The notes under the pieces: generated by a model | What the model was told of the DNA's origin: nothing | The model's input: only the letters and a program-made list of their open reading frames with translations | Database searches by the model: none | NCBI GenBank assembly: GCA_945874095.1 | Contig: CAMCFM010000334.1 | Span: forward strand, 1 to 5,524 | Length of the DNA stretch: 5,524 nt | Origin: Candidatus Kuenenia stuttgartensis | GTDB lineage: Bacteria > Planctomycetota > Planctomycetia > Isosphaerales > Isosphaeraceae | Direction of reading: 5' to 3' | Shown: positions 5,384 through 5,524 of the stretch, piece after piece | Position numbering within the stretch: the stretch's first letter is position 1 | Layout of the letters: the number at the start of each line of letters is the position of its first letter | Position numbers and translations under genes: made by a program

Positions 5384-5524
5384 TTAGGGTGCAACCGTGA
5401 TATTGTTCTCAACGGCTGTCACTCCTGGGGCAGCCCAGGCGGCATGCTGTGCCTCTTCACGTTCAGCCCATGATCGAACCGTGCCGCTAAGCACCGCCTT
5501 GCCATCTTGCGATTCCACACGCAC
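5384..5524 (-). CDS. BON-domain protein, C-terminal part (runs off the window)
   Basis: Only the last 46 residues are present, read in from the right edge to the stop codon TAA at 5384-5386. They match the second half of a BON domain: VRVESQDGKAVLSGTVRSW, then AEREEAQHAAWAAPGV and VENNITVAP. The glycine of LSGTV, the SWAERE turn, the AAWxAPGV helix and the final VxNxITV strand are typical of the OsmY type. BON domains are found in periplasmic or envelope proteins and are thought to bind membranes or glycans; several occur in tandem in stress-induced proteins. Whether there are more BON copies or a signal peptide upstream cannot be seen. The protein ends right after the domain. The gene-free DNA downstream holds several stem-loops. 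Confidence 0.85.
   Translation of the reverse strand: MRVESQDGKAVLSGTVRSWAEREEAQHAAWAAPGVTAVENNITVAP

Overview
The window looks like ordinary chromosomal DNA of a heterotrophic Gram-negative-type bacterium, most likely a member of the Planctomycetota. That placement is an inference. It rests on an exported sulfatase-activating-type enzyme, a short adenylate-kinase-like protein without the usual LID insertion, an OPT-family transporter of the bacterial type, a BON-domain protein, and weak or absent Shine-Dalgarno signals. No marker gene fixes the lineage. Coding DNA is moderately GC-rich (about 60% in the sampled part of the transporter gene). GC falls to roughly 30-37% in the non-coding stretch around 5160-5340.

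Layout: (1) 75-1220, minus strand: a lipoprotein of the formylglycine-generating enzyme (FGE/SUMF1) family with both active-site cysteines. (2) 1221-1670: a long divergent intergenic region with three copies of the heptamer TTGACAC, two of them forming a perfect inverted repeat. (3) 1671-2303, plus strand: a nucleoside monophosphate kinase of the adenylate kinase superfamily. (4) 2381-4558, plus strand: an OPT-family oligopeptide/metal-chelate transporter with a large hydrophilic insertion. It may be co-transcribed with the kinase, although the 77-base gap can form hairpins. (5) 4559-4896: mostly non-coding, with a strong stem-loop and a doubtful 56-codon ORF. (6) 4897-5106, minus strand: a likely small protein of unknown function. 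(7) 5107-5383: AT-rich, gene-free DNA with three inverted repeats, one resembling a minus-strand terminator. (8) 5384-5524, minus strand: the C-terminal end of a BON-domain protein that runs off the window.

The genes do not form an obvious pathway. The FGE would activate sulfatases or oxidise another exported substrate, the kinase works in nucleotide metabolism, the transporter imports peptides or chelates, and the BON protein probably acts at the envelope. I found no mobile element, CRISPR array, tRNA or rRNA, and no convincing novel multi-gene system. The points most worth a second look are the apparently exported FGE, the TTGACAC repeat set, the stem-loop cluster downstream of the BON gene, and the small protein at 4897-5106.
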